DNA of 64,000 bases from Panulirus ornatus (GCF_036320965.1 NC_092255.1:12588243-12652242); one strand, 5' to 3'; counted from the stretch's first letter, positions 33,708 through 45,270 are shown. Notes: generated by a model not told the origin, from the letters alone. Made by a program: numbers and translations.

Positions 33708-34512
33708 CACTTCTTAAGAGATATAATGTGAGCAATGCAGGTCAAGTGATAACATATCGCAGATATCTTTATTAGTGGGAAGTATCATCAGATTCTGTGC
33801 AATAACAGTGTAACCTACATAAAACAAATATGCAGCAGCAAAAATTCTGTCACTTTCTACTGTGTACAATTATGTTTAATTACTGCCTGGCTATAATATG
33901 TCCAACTAGTTCTTACCTCTACGTCACTATCAGATGCCATTTATGCCTGAAATTGAAAAATCAATGTTAGCTATGAGATACACACACACAGACATACACT
34001 AAGTTTAAGTTTAACAGACATTAAGATTTGATAATAATCAACAAGTACACCATTTTTACTATTATTGTAGTGTTTGCCAATAATTCAAGTGGTAATATAC
34101 AACAGGAGGGAAGACTACATATCTTTACAATAAAGAATATATATATGTAATGATTGATTTCTCTTCATTGTGGTTTTCTTTTGGGAAATTATGTGTTAAC
34201 AAACTAATTTCTGAGTGTTGGCAGATTTGCTCCAAAAACATGTTACAAAATTCTTGCCTATCAATGCAACAGAACCCTGACAGAGGAAGCATAAATATCT
34301 TCATAGTATTGTAATCCATGAAACCCATTCCACCGTAGAGGTTGAAAAATGAAGAAAGAAAAGAATATGACTATGAATTTGCAAATTATATTTGGAAGCA
34401 CATGAAACTGGTAACTGTCAATACTATCTACTGTTTTAAACAACAATTTTTTTCTGTATAGCCAAAGATATTACACACCATTTATGTTAACACATGAACA
34501 ATTTAATGGGTA
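33708..34512. other. No gene recognised
   Basis: AT-rich spacer between two pogo-type elements; a 61-codon minus-strand frame near 34261-34446 is unsupported. Confidence 0.35.
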
Positions 34513-35956
34513 CAAGGACCTCTTGATTTATGCATAATTGATTTACACCACTTTAAGAATAATGTGCAAGTCTACCTACACCTTTTTTTTTTTTAATTTA
34601 CAAAGGCCTCAATTTGGATTAACACAATAATCATTGGGCTGGCAGTGTGGCTGTGGTGCTTTGCTAGATAAGTGTCTGAGCGTGCCCACTCATGGGATGG
34701 ATATAGTCTGTCGTCATGGAGTGCTACAGTATTTTTTGCTGAAGTATACTGTATACTGCACATGTTTTGCCCCCTTGCATCATGCCATCAAAGCATCTTT
34801 CAAGTTCTTCTTGTACCAGTGATGCTAAGAAGTGTAAAGCCATCACCACTGAAGTTAAGATGGATGTGTTTAAACATTATGAGAGAAGTGAACGAACAGC
34901 TATTAAGTGCGCCCTTGGACATTGTGAATCTATCTCATGGCCTATATTTGATGGAGAGAAGTTTTAGGAAATTACCAAGAGTTGAATATGAATCAGAACA
35001 TCTTAAGACCTCATATTCCCAGAGTTTGATTATGGAAACAATGGAACAAATGTTAAGCATAGGGATCAAACACCAAACTCATGAAACTGTTCCTGTTAGC
35101 ATGCTTGTGATACAAACAAAGGCCCAGATTATATATGATAATTTAGCAGTGGTAGAAGGAGCAGCGAAGACATTTCAGGCAAGTCCTGGTTGGTCTGTGA
35201 ATATTAGGAAACACTGCAATTACCAAAACATCAAGTTGATTAGTGAGGCTGCTGCTTCTGATGCCATTGCTGCCAAAAATCTCTTAGGAACCCTCAAGAC
35301 CATTATTCAGGAAGGCAGTTATTCTCCTAAATAAATCTTTAACATGGATGAGACCAGATTACCTTGGAAGAGAATGACTTCAAGAATATACACTTCCCAA
35401 TAACAGAGGGCTGTACCAGGATTCAAAGCCGCCAAGGATTGCCTCGCGTTGCTTGTGGAGGGTAACACCTAGGGTAATCGCAAGATGATGAATGCTCAAC
35501 AGACAACAATAGATCTCTTCTTGAAAAAAAACAACACTTATAAGAATGATGTGCCATCAACATTTAGCAACATAATAGCTGATCCCACCTGACCATCACC
35601 ACCACCTTCACCAAATATGTCATTTGAACCAGATGAACTCCTTCCCAAGTGGCTCCTAAACAAATCTCCCTCTCCTTCAGCACCAACTAGCATTCCAGGA
35701 GCAGCAGTAAATGTAAGAGTTGGAATTAAATTTATTTTGTTTTTATTAAAAGAATTCATGGTACAGTATGAACATTATATCATCTTATGTCCTGATACAT
35801 GTATAGTGTAGTTTTTCATTGGTATAATATTCAAAGCTGTCCTATCAATAATGAAACTCCCTAATTCCCATTATTTACATTACCTGATTAAATCATTTTT
35901 CATTTATATGACCAGTTTAATAATGTGATTATCATGTAAATCAAGAAGTGACCACA
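34513..35956 (+). mobile_element. Tigger-like (pogo) DNA transposon, internally deleted
   Basis: The plus strand reads, with shifts, SKHLSSSSCTSDAKKCK and ITTEVKMDVFKHYERSE (34780-34890), a Tigger-type N terminus, then METMEQMLSIGIKHQT, KAQIIYDNL, PGWSVNIRKHCNYQNIKLISEAAASD (35180-35260) and, after one stop, IFNMDETRLPWKRM (35340), the first catalytic Asp motif of the DDE domain. After PGFKAAKDCLALLVEGNT (35410-35470) it jumps to QQTTIDLFLKK and a Pro/Ser-rich tail, so the rest of DDE is deleted. Termini: CAAGGACCTCTTGATTTATG on the left after TA, and inverted GTGGTCACTTCTTGATTTAC on the right, also next to TA. Confidence 0.75.
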
Positions 35957-36945
35957 TATAACATATAAATCTCAAAACCCTTCTAATGTTACTACTTCTA
36001 CCACATCAGATAAAAAATATTCAGTACCTAAGATCCTCTGGATATGCTAGACATATCAAACAAAAAACAAATAACAAAATGAAAGGAAAGAGGATAGCCT
36101 TCCAGTGCTACTATAGGCAGTCTTGTTGGCTTTGCTGACCCACACCATACAACCAGTAGCCTAGCTAATCCAGTGCACACAAGTAGTAGCAGAGATAACC
36201 CAGAGCACATGCATATAAACAACACAGGAGTTAAAATCTTGGCTTACTATAAAGTCAAGGACTTAAAAAAATCCTAACTGAATGCTTTACAGGTAATCCC
36301 CATTTATGTCTTGCGAAGCTTAATTTTGGTTAAAACAGGTAAGATGTTTGGGAACTGATTCAGTTATTATAGCACCTGATATAATAAATTTACTTGAGGT
36401 AAGTCATCTAAGAGCAATTAACCCATCCATCTCACTCCTTGAGCTATACATACAGTACAGAATAACCTTAATCAATAATAATGATGATTTGTATATTTAT
36501 ATAATCATTTCAAAGCTTTTAGTCCCTCAAAAGGAAAAATAACTCTAAATGTAAGTTGAGCTATTATAAAGATTTACACAAGTGACTGCTGAAACAACTG
36601 TGTCTTTCAAATTCTTTCAACAGTGACAAGTTCATAACAATATTTTCTTTCTGCAACAGCACGTGGATTTTTTTACCATTACCTGTTTTATATCAAGTAT
36701 CATGATCTTTTGTTGAAAATTGTTTACCATCCTCACATTAAACTTACTCCTGTACAACAGATTTATTCATCCTTAAAGGAATAAAACTATCCTTAAAGGA
36801 ATAAAACTAATATTAGTGCTTTAACATCCAAATAACTCAAGATGTGCGAATTGCCTAAGATACAGTGCATTCTTACAAATACCTCTGTTGTGAGCTTTTC
36901 ATCATCATCTTGGGTATGTAATTTGCCTATCCCCCTTAACCAAAT
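35957..36945. other. No gene recognised
   Basis: AT-rich sequence. A 20-bp block (atccttaaaggaataaaact) is duplicated in tandem near 36770-36810. No exon or named repeat supported. Confidence 0.4.
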
Positions 36946-36949
36946 CCTA

Positions 36950-37250
36950 GGTATGTGTACCATTTTTCAGTATTCAATTAATACTGAATGGGGTGTAAGG
37001 AGTCTAAATTATGAAGCCCTGAACAGAAGAGTTAAAAGGGTGGTATAAATCAATTACAGGAAAGCCAAAGAGGATCTTGAAAGTAAAACAAACTAGAGTT
37101 TAATGGAGAATAACTAGCTATTTTGGAAGATGGATAGAGTAGAAGAGAGGTATGTGTATGCAGTGAAAGTATATTAGACAACTCTGGGAGGATATTTGTA
37201 AGAGATGGAGTGAGTACAAGTATTTTAAGGAGCTTATTGAAGGTGTCTTT
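36950..37250 (+). mobile_element. Possible RTE-like linker remnant
   Basis: Short blocks LNYEALNRRVKRVV and RKAKEDLESK (36999-37090) resemble the Lys/Arg-rich linker of RTE-like elements (Y--LNR-VKR---KAK---E---), and gagatggagtgagtacaagtattttaaggagcttattgaagg resembles the RTE-A RWSEYFEGLLN block. Frames are lost. Weak. Confidence 0.3.
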
Positions 37251-37319
37251 CACCGCCACCACCACCACTGTCTTTAATTGTAACCCACTTGGCATGAGCA
37301 AAACATGATCCAACCATGG

Positions 37320-37745
37320 TCATCTAGAGTATAGAATAAGAAAGAAAAAATGAATCAAGGTCATGAGAAAAAAGAAGGTATCGTGATGGTCATTTCTATT
37401 GTGGCAGGTCTCCACACACAAGCTATAAGAAGCAGCAGCCAGACACAAGTCAAGAGGTCCAAGCCTTGGTGGCAAGAACATATACAGACAACTAACAAGA
37501 GCAGCGACCAAAAATATTCCTAAAGAAATGAGAGGGCAGCAACATCATGGCATATGGATATCGATGGTTGGGGAGACGAGATGCTTGGAAAATCAATATG
37601 AAACTCATGGCTGTTGATTCCACTATGGCTAATAAAGAGATACAAGAACCCAATTATGTGAGTAGTACTTCATACTGGGGCAAGTAAGACCTCTGTAAAG
37701 AAAAAATAAAGTACAGTTGTTGCTTCTGAGAAATTACAGCGTATT
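37320..37745 (-). mobile_element. Jockey-group LINE, RT C-terminal remnant
   Basis: Minus strand, with shifts: PQYEVLLT (counterpart of P-MEYCSH-W), LAIVESTAMSFI-IFQASRL (LD-VE-KAF-LI), then HRYPYAMMLLPSHFFRNIFGRCS (HRRNVA-LSLFYRYFHG-CS), then V-ATKAWTS (R-TR---). The HRR-V---SLFYRY--G-CS motif is characteristic of the C-terminal region in this LINE group. No open frame. Confidence 0.45.
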
Positions 37746-37954
37746 GTTATGTCAGACTTGTTTATGCTGTTGCTGGATTAAAGTGCAGAAGCTTGACTTT
37801 GAACAAATGGAAAAAAAAGGGCATTTTTAGCATTACTGAATTTTACCAGGTTTCTGCTTCCTCATTTGATACTGTATGGGTCTGAATTATGAGAAAGGAT
37901 GTGTTCAGTTTGAGGAAAATCAACAACATAGAGGCAAAGAAAAATTAGCTTAGG

Positions 37955-38058
37955 TATGTACATGAGCATGTGAGTGGGTTGGGCCATTCCTCGTCTGTTT
38001 CCCTGCGTTACCTTGCTGATGCGGGAGACGGTGATTAAGTATGACAAATATATAAATG
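37955..38058 (+). mobile_element. RTE-A 3'-end fragment
   Basis: About 100 bp matching the last part of the RTE-A 3' UTR: taggtatgtacatgagcatgtgagtgggttgggccattcc, then cgttaccttgctgatgcgggagacggtgattaagtatgac. Extremely 5'-truncated insertion. Confidence 0.7.
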
Positions 38059-38437
38059 TAAAATGAAATCATCAGCCACCCTTGCACATACTGATGTTTC
38101 TTTTAAATGTTTTACAATACAGCTAAAGTACTGCCGACTTCATACAACAGAAGTAGAAAACAGTCATGTAAGCAACTTCATAACCATTTAAGACTAATAT
38201 GGTGACTGGAAAATTTGAAATGGAAGCGTATAAGAAAATGTGGTTGCTAAAAGTAATTTTGCTAAATGAAGCTTTTTATAGGAACAGAATTACTATGTTC
38301 ACTGGAGAATGTCCAAATAGCAATAAATGGATGTGCAGTAATTGGATAAGAAAACAGGAAGGACTCTGCTTCATAATTTTTTGCCACTTCCAATATATAT
38401 CTATCTTAGGTCATTCAATCATAGCCCCTAAACTCAC

Positions 38438-38603
38438 TTGTAGCTATTTCTTCCTACAGCAGATCCATCTGGGAATGAGGTAAAATCTTGATGATAACCA
38501 CTGGTAATCACATCTGTCTCCTCTGGAGAACCATAGCTTATAACAAGTACAAATCCAGATGTTGTGAGCACACCCAGTTCATTTACTCCCACAATATCCC
38601 AAA
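38438..38603 (-). CDS. Candidate internal exon, unidentified protein
   Basis: On the minus strand 54 full codons run from a possible acceptor (aatgtag, 38604-38610) to a strong donor, AGCTACAA|gtgagt (38432-38437). The product WDIVGVNELGVLTTSGFV (start) has mixed hydrophobic and acidic composition, ends ...GSAVGRNSY, and does not look like a LINE or transposon product. The acceptor is poor in pyrimidines, and an RTE-A insertion (its poly-A side) begins only about 28 bp upstream at 38631, so the original acceptor region may have been altered. Same strand as the exon at 6222-7988. Protein family not recognised; could be a chance frame. Confidence 0.35.
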
Positions 38604-38630
38604 CTACATTAAAGGTACATGTTTTGAATC

Positions 38631-38661
<31 letters not shown>

Positions 38662-39958
38662 TTGTCGGTCTCCCGCGTTTGCGAGGTAGCGCAAGGAATC
38701 AGACGAAAGAAATGGCCCAACCCACCCCCATACACATGTATATACATACGTACACACACGCAAATATACATACCTACACAGCTTTCCATGGTTTATCCCA
38801 GACGCTTCACATGCCCTGATTCAGTCCACTGACAGCACGTCAACCCCGGTATACCACATCGATCCAATTCACTCTATTCCTTGCCCTCCTTTCACCCTCC
38901 TGCATGTTCAGGCCCCGATCACACAAAATCTTTTTCACTCCATCTTTCCACCTCCAATTTGGTCTCCCACTTCTCGTTCCCTCCACCTCCGACACATATA
39001 TCCTCTTGGTCAATCTTTCCTCACTCATTCTCTCCATGTGCCCAAACCATTTCAAAACACCCTCTTCTGCTCTCTCAACCACACTCTTTTTATTTCCACA
39101 CATCTCTCTTACCCTTACGTTACTTACTTGATCAAACCACCTCACACCACACATTGTCCTCAAACATCTCATTTCCAGTACATCCATCCTCCTGCGCAGA
39201 ACTCTATCCATAGCCCACGCCTCGCAACCATACAACATTGTTGGAACCACTATTCCTTCAAACATACCCATTTTTGCTTTCCGAGATAATGTTCTCGACT
39301 TACACACATTCTTCAAGGCTCCAGGATTTTCGCCCCCTCCCCCACCCTATGATCCACTTCCGCTTCCATGGTTCCATCCGCTGCCAGATCCACTCCCAGA
39401 TATCTAAAAACTTTACTTTCTCCAGTTTTTCTCCATTCAAACTTACCTCCCAATTGACTTGACCCTCAACCCTACTGTACCTAATAACCTTGCTCTTATT
39501 CACATTTACTCTTAACTTTCTTCTTTCACACACTTTACCAAACTCAGTCACCAGCTTCTGCAGTTTCTCACATGAATCAGCCACCAGCACTGTATCATCA
39601 GCGAACAACAACTGACTCACTTCCCAAGCTCTCTCATCCCCAACAGACTTCATACTTGCCCCTCTTTCCAAAACTCTTGCATTCACCTCCCTAACAACCC
39701 CATCCACAAACAAATTAAACAACCATGGAGACATCACACACCCCTGCCGCAAACCTACATTCACTGAGAACCAATCACTTTCCTCTCTTCCTACACATAC
39801 ACATGCCTTACATCCTTGATAAAAACTTTTCACTGCTTCTAACAACTTGCCTCCCACACCATATATTCTTAATACCTTCCACAGAGCATCTCTATCAACT
39901 CTATCATATGCCTTCTCCAGATCCATAAATGCTACATACAAATCCATTTGCTTTTCTA
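38631..39958 (-). mobile_element. RTE-A LINE, short-3'UTR subfamily (antisense)
   Basis: Begins with a 28-bp T-run (the element's poly-A), then the 3' terminus gctttgtcggtctcccgcgtttgcgaggtagcgcaagg and S-type 3' UTR, and ends at the codons EKQMDLYVAF, a 5' truncation inside RT. FADDTVL near 39590. One missing base near 39320 and lost bases near 39400 break the frame between 39316-38840 and 39974-39300. It is inserted next to the Jerky-like element that starts just to the right. Confidence 0.85.
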
Positions 39959-40089
39959 TCATCTGAAATTCCAAAAACCAAAAGCAAACTTCCTGGAATG
40001 CAGGTTTGTGCAGTCTGTGCTATTTGGCTGTGAATTTACTGTGACATTGTCAAAAAAAAGTTCCAGATACCTCTGTGGGTATCTGAGAA

Positions 40090-40581
40090 AATGATAAGCA
40101 CACCTCTCATCAGTAGTAGTGAAAAAGTAAACTGCTGCAAAAGCTTGATTATGGTTTGTCTGTGAGGTGGGACCAACCCCCATACATGACTCAAAACACA
40201 GAAAGACAAGTTGTTAAAGTTCTATGCTGATAGTGATGGACAAAAATTAATGAAAAACAGGAAAATACTGCATGAGGCAAAAGATGATCTGGATAATGTG
40301 TTGAAAGAATGGATTTATCAGCAAAGGAGTGAACATATACCACTCAGTGGTATTTTGATCAAGAAACAAAATATATTGTGAAGAACTGAAGATGACTGGT
40401 TGGTTGCAGAAATTTAGTGTCAAGGTATAAAATAGTAATTGAAAATTTGTGATGATACTGCTCCTTCTGATTATGAGGCAGTGAAAAGCTACATTAATCA
40501 ATTTGCAAAGATAATATTACATGAAAACCTCTCTTTCAAACATACTTATAATGTAGATGATACCTCATTGTTCTGGCACTA
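40090..40581 (+). pseudogene. Jerky-like transposase, N-terminal half
   Basis: The plus strand carries a broken pogo-superfamily transposase: LLQKLDYGLSV in a helix-turn-helix position (40130), CEVGPTPIHDSKH, then KDKLLKFYADSDGQKLM (40205), VLKEWIYQQRSEHIPLSG (40290), EELKMTGWLQKFSVK (40390), DYEAVKSYINQFAKIILHENLS (40470) and YNVDDTSLFWHY (40550-40580), i.e. the first catalytic Asp in a D[DE]T-LFW motif. At 40581 an RTE-A copy interrupts it; the frame logic resumes at about 41600. Frameshifts throughout. Confidence 0.7.
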
Positions 40582-40890
40582 CATCAGGTTCAGCTGGGTT
40601 AAGGGGCAGATTAGTTGGGGCGTGAGTTGGAATGGAGAGGTTTGAGGGACTGGAGTGTTTTAGATATGTAGGAGTGGATGTAGCAGCAAATGGAACCATG
40701 GAAGCAGAAGGGGCAGGGAAGGGGGCAAAGGTTCTAGGAGCACTGAAGAATGTTTGGAAAGACAGAACAGTATCTGGGAGGGCAAAAATGGATATGTTTG
40801 AAGGCATAGGAGTCCCAACAATATTGTATGGATGCGAGGCAAGGGCAATAGATAAGGCTGTGCAGAGGAGGGTGGATGTGTAGGAAACGA
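40582..40890 (+). mobile_element. RTE-A-like LINE fragment inserted in Jerky element, part 1
   Basis: Starts at the equivalent of VIRYSRVEGQVNWEVSLNGE (here IRFSWVKGQISWGVSWNGE), continues through FRYVGVDVAANGTMEAEG, NVWKDRTVSGRAKM and ILYGCEARAIDKAVQRRVDV, then is cut by an antisense RTE-A tail fragment at about 40893. Moderately diverged from the young copies. Confidence 0.75.
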
Positions 40891-40892
40891 AA

Positions 40893-41116
40893 CTTTTTTT
40901 TTTAATGTTATTTTGCTTTGTCGCTGTCTCCTGTATTAGCGAGGTAGCGCAAGGAAACAGACGAAATAATGGCCCAGCCCACCCACATACACATCCACAC
41001 ACGCAAATATACATACCTATACATCGCAACGTATACATATATATATATACACACACAGATATATACATATATACACATGTACATAATTCATACTGTCTGC
41101 CTTTATTCATTCCCAT
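40893..41116 (-). mobile_element. RTE-A 3'-end fragment nested within another RTE-A copy
   Basis: Antisense tail: T-run, ttttgctttgtcgctgtctcctgtattagcgaggtagcgcaaggaaacagacg, and the 3' UTR back to ctgcctttattcattccc. The host RTE-A frame stops before it at VDV and resumes after it with the CMRTVSGVRWFD block. Confidence 0.75.
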
Positions 41117-41590
41117 GAAATGTATGAGGACAGTATCTGGAGTGAGATGGTTTGATTGATTAAGCAATGAAATGGCAAGAATGATGTGCATGTGATGAGA
41201 ATGAGTGAGGAAAGTTTGACAAACATGATATTTGTAACGAAAGTGGAGGGAGCAAGGAGAACAAGTTGGAGATGGAAGGATTGAATGAAAATCATTTTGA
41301 GTAGTTGGGGCCTGAACATGCAGGAAGGTGAAAGGCATGCATGGAATGCAGTGAATTGGAATGATGTGGTATACTGGAGTCGAAGTGCTGTCAGTGGACT
41401 GAACCACGGCATGTAAAGTGCGTCTGGGGTAAACCGTGGAAAGGTCTGTGGGGTTTGGTTGTGGATAAGAAGCTTTGGTTTTGGTGTATTACACATGACA
41501 GACAGAGAATGAATGTCAGAGGATGTGGCCTTTCTTCATCTGTTCCTGGCACTACCTTGCTAACCCATGAAAAGGCTGATTAGTTGGTAC
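41117..41590 (+). mobile_element. RTE-A-like LINE fragment inserted in Jerky element, part 2
   Basis: Resumes with MRTVSGVRWFD (41125), a decayed [11 protein letters not shown] region (41190), GLNMQEG-type sequence (41310), the stop region and a shortened 3' UTR ending tctgttcctggcactaccttgctaac at about 41575. It completes the copy that starts at 40582. Confidence 0.7.
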
Positions 41591-41599
41591 GATTAGTTG

Positions 41600-42800
41600 G
41601 TACCAACAGGGATGAAGGACAATAAAGACAGGCAGACTGTTCTTGGGTGTCCTAATGCAGCAGACACACACAAATGTAGACTTGCAATGTTCTGGAAGAG
41701 CTAATGTCCAAGCTTCTTTAAGGATGCATGAACAGTACCTACATATTATTATGTAAATAAGAAACCATGGAAAACCAAGGACTCATTTTTGGACTGGTTT
41801 TATTACCACTTTGCACCAGGGACATATACTCATTGTGGGAAAGCTGGACTTGAAGAAAACTGTAAGACTTTGTTGCTCTTAAACAAATGTTCAACATGTC
41901 CCTCTGTTGAGCTTACCAAGAATAATGTTTTTGCCACTAACTGTCCCCTGAATTTGACAAATGTAATTCAGCCATGTAAACAAGGCATTTTAAGGGCATT
42001 TAAAAGTATATATACAGACTATTTCTTGTACAGTTTGCTTGCTGCTGTGGAGAGGCCTGAGAGTGACAAGTCTCCAAAAGGAGTTTAGCATTAAAGACAC
42101 CAGCAGCTAATACTTTGCTATAGGTAAAGGCACTCTTTCCATTGCTTGGCACAGTCTTTAGACTAAAACAATGTTCTGTGAAGATAATACACCAAATGAA
42201 GACCAGTGAAATGACAGTACCAAACCTTCTAAGTCATGCTTAGAGGAAGCAGATATTAAAGAGTTGGAAGTATTAAACACTAACAATGATGCTCCTGTTG
42301 TGCATTGTTTGGGAGAAAGCAGAAATGAATTTAAATCAAGATAAGCATAAGGATAGCAGTGATGAAGATGACATTGAGAACACTAGTGAGAAAGTTGCCC
42401 ATAGATGCCAAGATGAAAATGTGATAGATTAATTGATGGGTTTGACCACTGTGCATTTATTAGTGGGCAAGAGATAATGACAGTTTATAATATTCTAATA
42501 AAAGAGAAAGTGCTCAGACATAAACCACTGTTACTGAGGCAGATGACATTGGAAGAAGACTTCAAAATGGCTGCCATACAAAGTGTTGCTTTGTCACTCG
42601 AAAATCCATTTCCTGGCCTATTATTTGCTTCAGATGTCCATCCTGATGATGTCAATGTCTATATTGATGAATCCTTACCCTTTCCTTCAAGCTTGTAAAG
42701 CCAGATGTAATCTCCTAAAGTTACTGACTGAATTCATCTTACATGTAAGCACAAAACATCAAGGCTGTTGTGTAAGTACGCTAATACCTGATTAGTGCTC
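41600..42800 (+). pseudogene. Jerky-like transposase, C-terminal half
   Basis: Resumes directly after the RTE-A insert: GMKDNKDRQTVLGCPNAADTHKCRLAMFWKS (41610-41700, the conserved MKD-KDR-T-L-C-NA-GTHK block), then KPWKTKDSFLDWFYYHFAP (41770), LLLLNKCSTCPS (41870, where the family has the catalytic LLLDNAP; Asp is Asn-Lys here), NLTNVIQPCKQGILRAFK (41960), and an acidic C-terminal part with FISGQEIMTVYNI and RHKPLLLRQMTLEEDF (42460-42560). Several stops. With 40090-40581 it forms one element nearly complete in layout but inactive. Confidence 0.7.
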
Positions 42801-43020
42801 AGGATGTGCTCCTGAAAAATAGAGTGCAAAGCAAAACCACTCTCTTTGGGGTCATAATACCACTACATACATGGAGATGCATTCTAAATGACAATATGTC
42901 TAACCTATGAGATATATACAGTATTATAAAATTTACTTTTACTTCAGCTTATGTATCTTTACTAATTAAATTTAATTACCTTCACTAATTAAAGATTATC
43001 AAATAAACAATGTACAATAC
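42801..43020. other. No gene recognised
   Basis: AT-rich spacer with repeated attaaa/taatta motifs; no clear right terminus of the Jerky-like element was found. Confidence 0.3.
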
Positions 43021-43049
43021 AGTATCATGAATGACAATTGCTTGATGAA

Positions 43050-43348
43050 AAGTGACAACTATAGTAGAAAGAGTGAGAGGTAGTGTGCCAGTGAAATGCA
43101 GTGGGGGAGGGAACATTTAGGAAGAGATGATTGGCAGATCCTCTGCTACCATAAAAAGGAGTGATCTGGAAATCCAGACTCCAGTATTGATTCAGTGTTA
43201 TTGGCAGAGCTCCACAGGTCTCTATGACCAATATCCTCTTCTTCCGATTAGCCAGAACATGGGCAACCTTTCTGACATCATGAGTACTTTCCATGCAAGT
43301 CGAGAATTTTGCATGCTTAGCTTCTACACGAGAATGCCAATTTTGTTT
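43050..43348 (-). CDS. Candidate exon, unidentified protein
   Basis: The minus strand has a good acceptor, ttttctttcatttcag (43349-43364), followed by an open frame KQNWHSRVEAKHAKFSTC... through RKKRILVIETCGALP and NQYWSLDFQI. About 100 codons remain open. No strong donor is visible; GGTAGC near 43150 is weak, so the 3' border given is only approximate. The composition is unlike the nearby LINEs. Family not recognised; on the same strand as the two other exon candidates. Confidence 0.25.
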
Positions 43349-43389
43349 CTGAAATGAAAGAAAATTGCCAAAGCTGCATTGCATTCACT

Positions 43390-44130
43390 CCTGTTGTAAA
43401 AAATGGAGGGTTTGTTCTCAACTCAGTAGCCATAACATCTACATCTACTAAAGATATAAATCTTACACTCTTTTGTTGTTGTTATCCAGCTGCAGTACAT
43501 AGTACGTTGTATGTGCTTTGGTGGTTTAACTGGACTCTGCCAGCTTAAGGTTACAACATAAGCGAAAGTCACCTTTAGTGAGGCTGTATCGTTGGGATTT
43601 CTGTCTCAGCCCATGGGAGTCCATGTTTTCCTGATACTGGATGTGGTGCAGCCTTGGGCTGCATGGGCCTTTAGAATGAGGTCCTAGGTAACATCAGGGT
43701 TCTTCCTTTGGAAGAAGTCCTGGGGTGATTATAAACAAATAAAAAACTATTTTGGTGCATGCTATATATACTTGCTGGTATTGCACATGTGTTCTCACAC
43801 TTGTGAGATGTTTGCCATGGGTACATGGACTGCTAAAATAGTGCGGTGCTCATTAGTTGCCTTGAGTAGAAATAATGGCACTTTCTCACCAAGTTGTATT
43901 TATCTTGCTTTTACACTGGTTGCTTTATAATTCTTGTTATTATGCCAAAATTCAGACTAATATTTTGTGTACTGAAGTTGCAAAGGGAATGGGGGAATGT
44001 GCTTTTGTTCCAACCACTGCATGGGAAGGGTTTAACAAGGCTGGGACTTCAGGATGATATGCATGATATTTAGGAAATGTCTTTTGCTGACAAAGGAATT
44101 TTGTAGTAGGATAAAAAAATATGATCTCCG
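43390..44130. other. No gene recognised
   Basis: No supported exon or repeat. Short plus-strand frames near 43875-44057 lack context. Confidence 0.35.
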
Positions 44131-44139
44131 GAATAGCTT

Positions 44140-45000
44140 TTTTTTTATGTTGAAGGCTCTGGTCATGGACGAAAGTCCACATCAAGGCTGGGCCTTTATT
44201 AAAATATAGAGAAGTATGAAATGGAAAAAAGAAAAGACAAGGGAAAATATTTACAAATTTTGGAGGAAGTGAAAGACCTGTCTTTTGAAACATGTCAGAT
44301 CATAGTTATTGGGAAAAACATGAAAGGGTAGAGAGTTCCATAGCTTTGATAAGTAGGGAAAGAAACAGGTATTAAAACGGCCCACCCTTGAGTTGCCAAT
44401 GGCCACAAAATAATCATGTGATGCAGCAGCTTGCAGAGTATTGTGTGGTCTAGCAAGTGGTGGGGGAACACAAGCAGCCAGCTCTTGGGAGCAGACACCA
44501 AAGTAATACCTACAGAAATGGGAAAGTGAATCAACATTGCAATATGAGGCAAGGGGGTCAAGTTTGCAAGTTAGCCTGGGACAATTTATAAGTCAGATTG
44601 CTTTCAACTCAACTCCATCAAGTATGCATACAGGGCTAGGACCACCCCAAATGTGAGAGCAGTACTTCATACAAGGATGAATCAATCCTTTGTATAAAAA
44701 GAACAACTGTTAAAAAGTAGTTTCGAGGTTAAACAGGCAGAATTAGCTATTCCTCTAATGTGGGGTTTCCAAGAAAGAGTGGATGTGACAATAATACCAA
44801 GTAGGTTCATTGAGTCAAGAGTGGAATTAAAGAACTGTCAAAGCAAAGACAAAAGTTTTTTTTTTTTTTCATAAAGAGAGATGTAGAAATTGAGTCTTGG
44901 AGGCATTAAACTTAACATGATTTTGTGTACCCTACTGAGATATACTGGAATGGAATTTAAGCAAGCTTTCAAGGTGCCCACTAGACAAGGGATTTTAATG
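44140..45000 (-). mobile_element. Jockey/CR1-group LINE, RT C-terminal part and 3' UTR
   Basis: Minus strand reads NLLGIIVTSTLSWKPHIRGIANSA (44750-44820), LYKGLIHPCMKYCSHIWGGPSP (44640-44700), DGVELKAI-LI, YCNVDSLSHFCRYYFGVCSQELAACVPPPLARPHNT (44430-44540), SHDYFVAIGNSRVGRFNTCFFPYLSKLWNSLP (44330-44420) and FKRQVFHFL (44270). The block order is exactly that of the RT C terminus in jockey/CR1-type LINEs (LLG---SLSW--HI, IRP--EY-SHVWGG, RR-VASL-LFYRYF, LP--L-R-RR-T, F----WN-LP). Few stops over 200 codons, so relatively young. Confidence 0.7.
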
Positions 45001-45270
45001 TACAGTGTCCCCAATTTAACTAGTAAATGCATTCCTAGAAAGTGCTGTTTTAAGGAAATCATATCTCCATACACCTCCATAAACTGAGATGGTTAAATTT
45101 TTTTCCCCAAATTACTTTAAAATTGCCACTAAATTTACTTACATGACATTTTGTAATGTTACTGTATTGTATCAGGTATAATGCAGCTTTATTATGGCTA
45201 TAATACTGTAAAACACACAAAACATGCTATCTGCATATGAGCTAACATTCACCCAAACTTGTCCACAATA
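45001..45270. other. No gene recognised
   Basis: AT-rich spacer before the second MITE-like copy. Confidence 0.3.
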
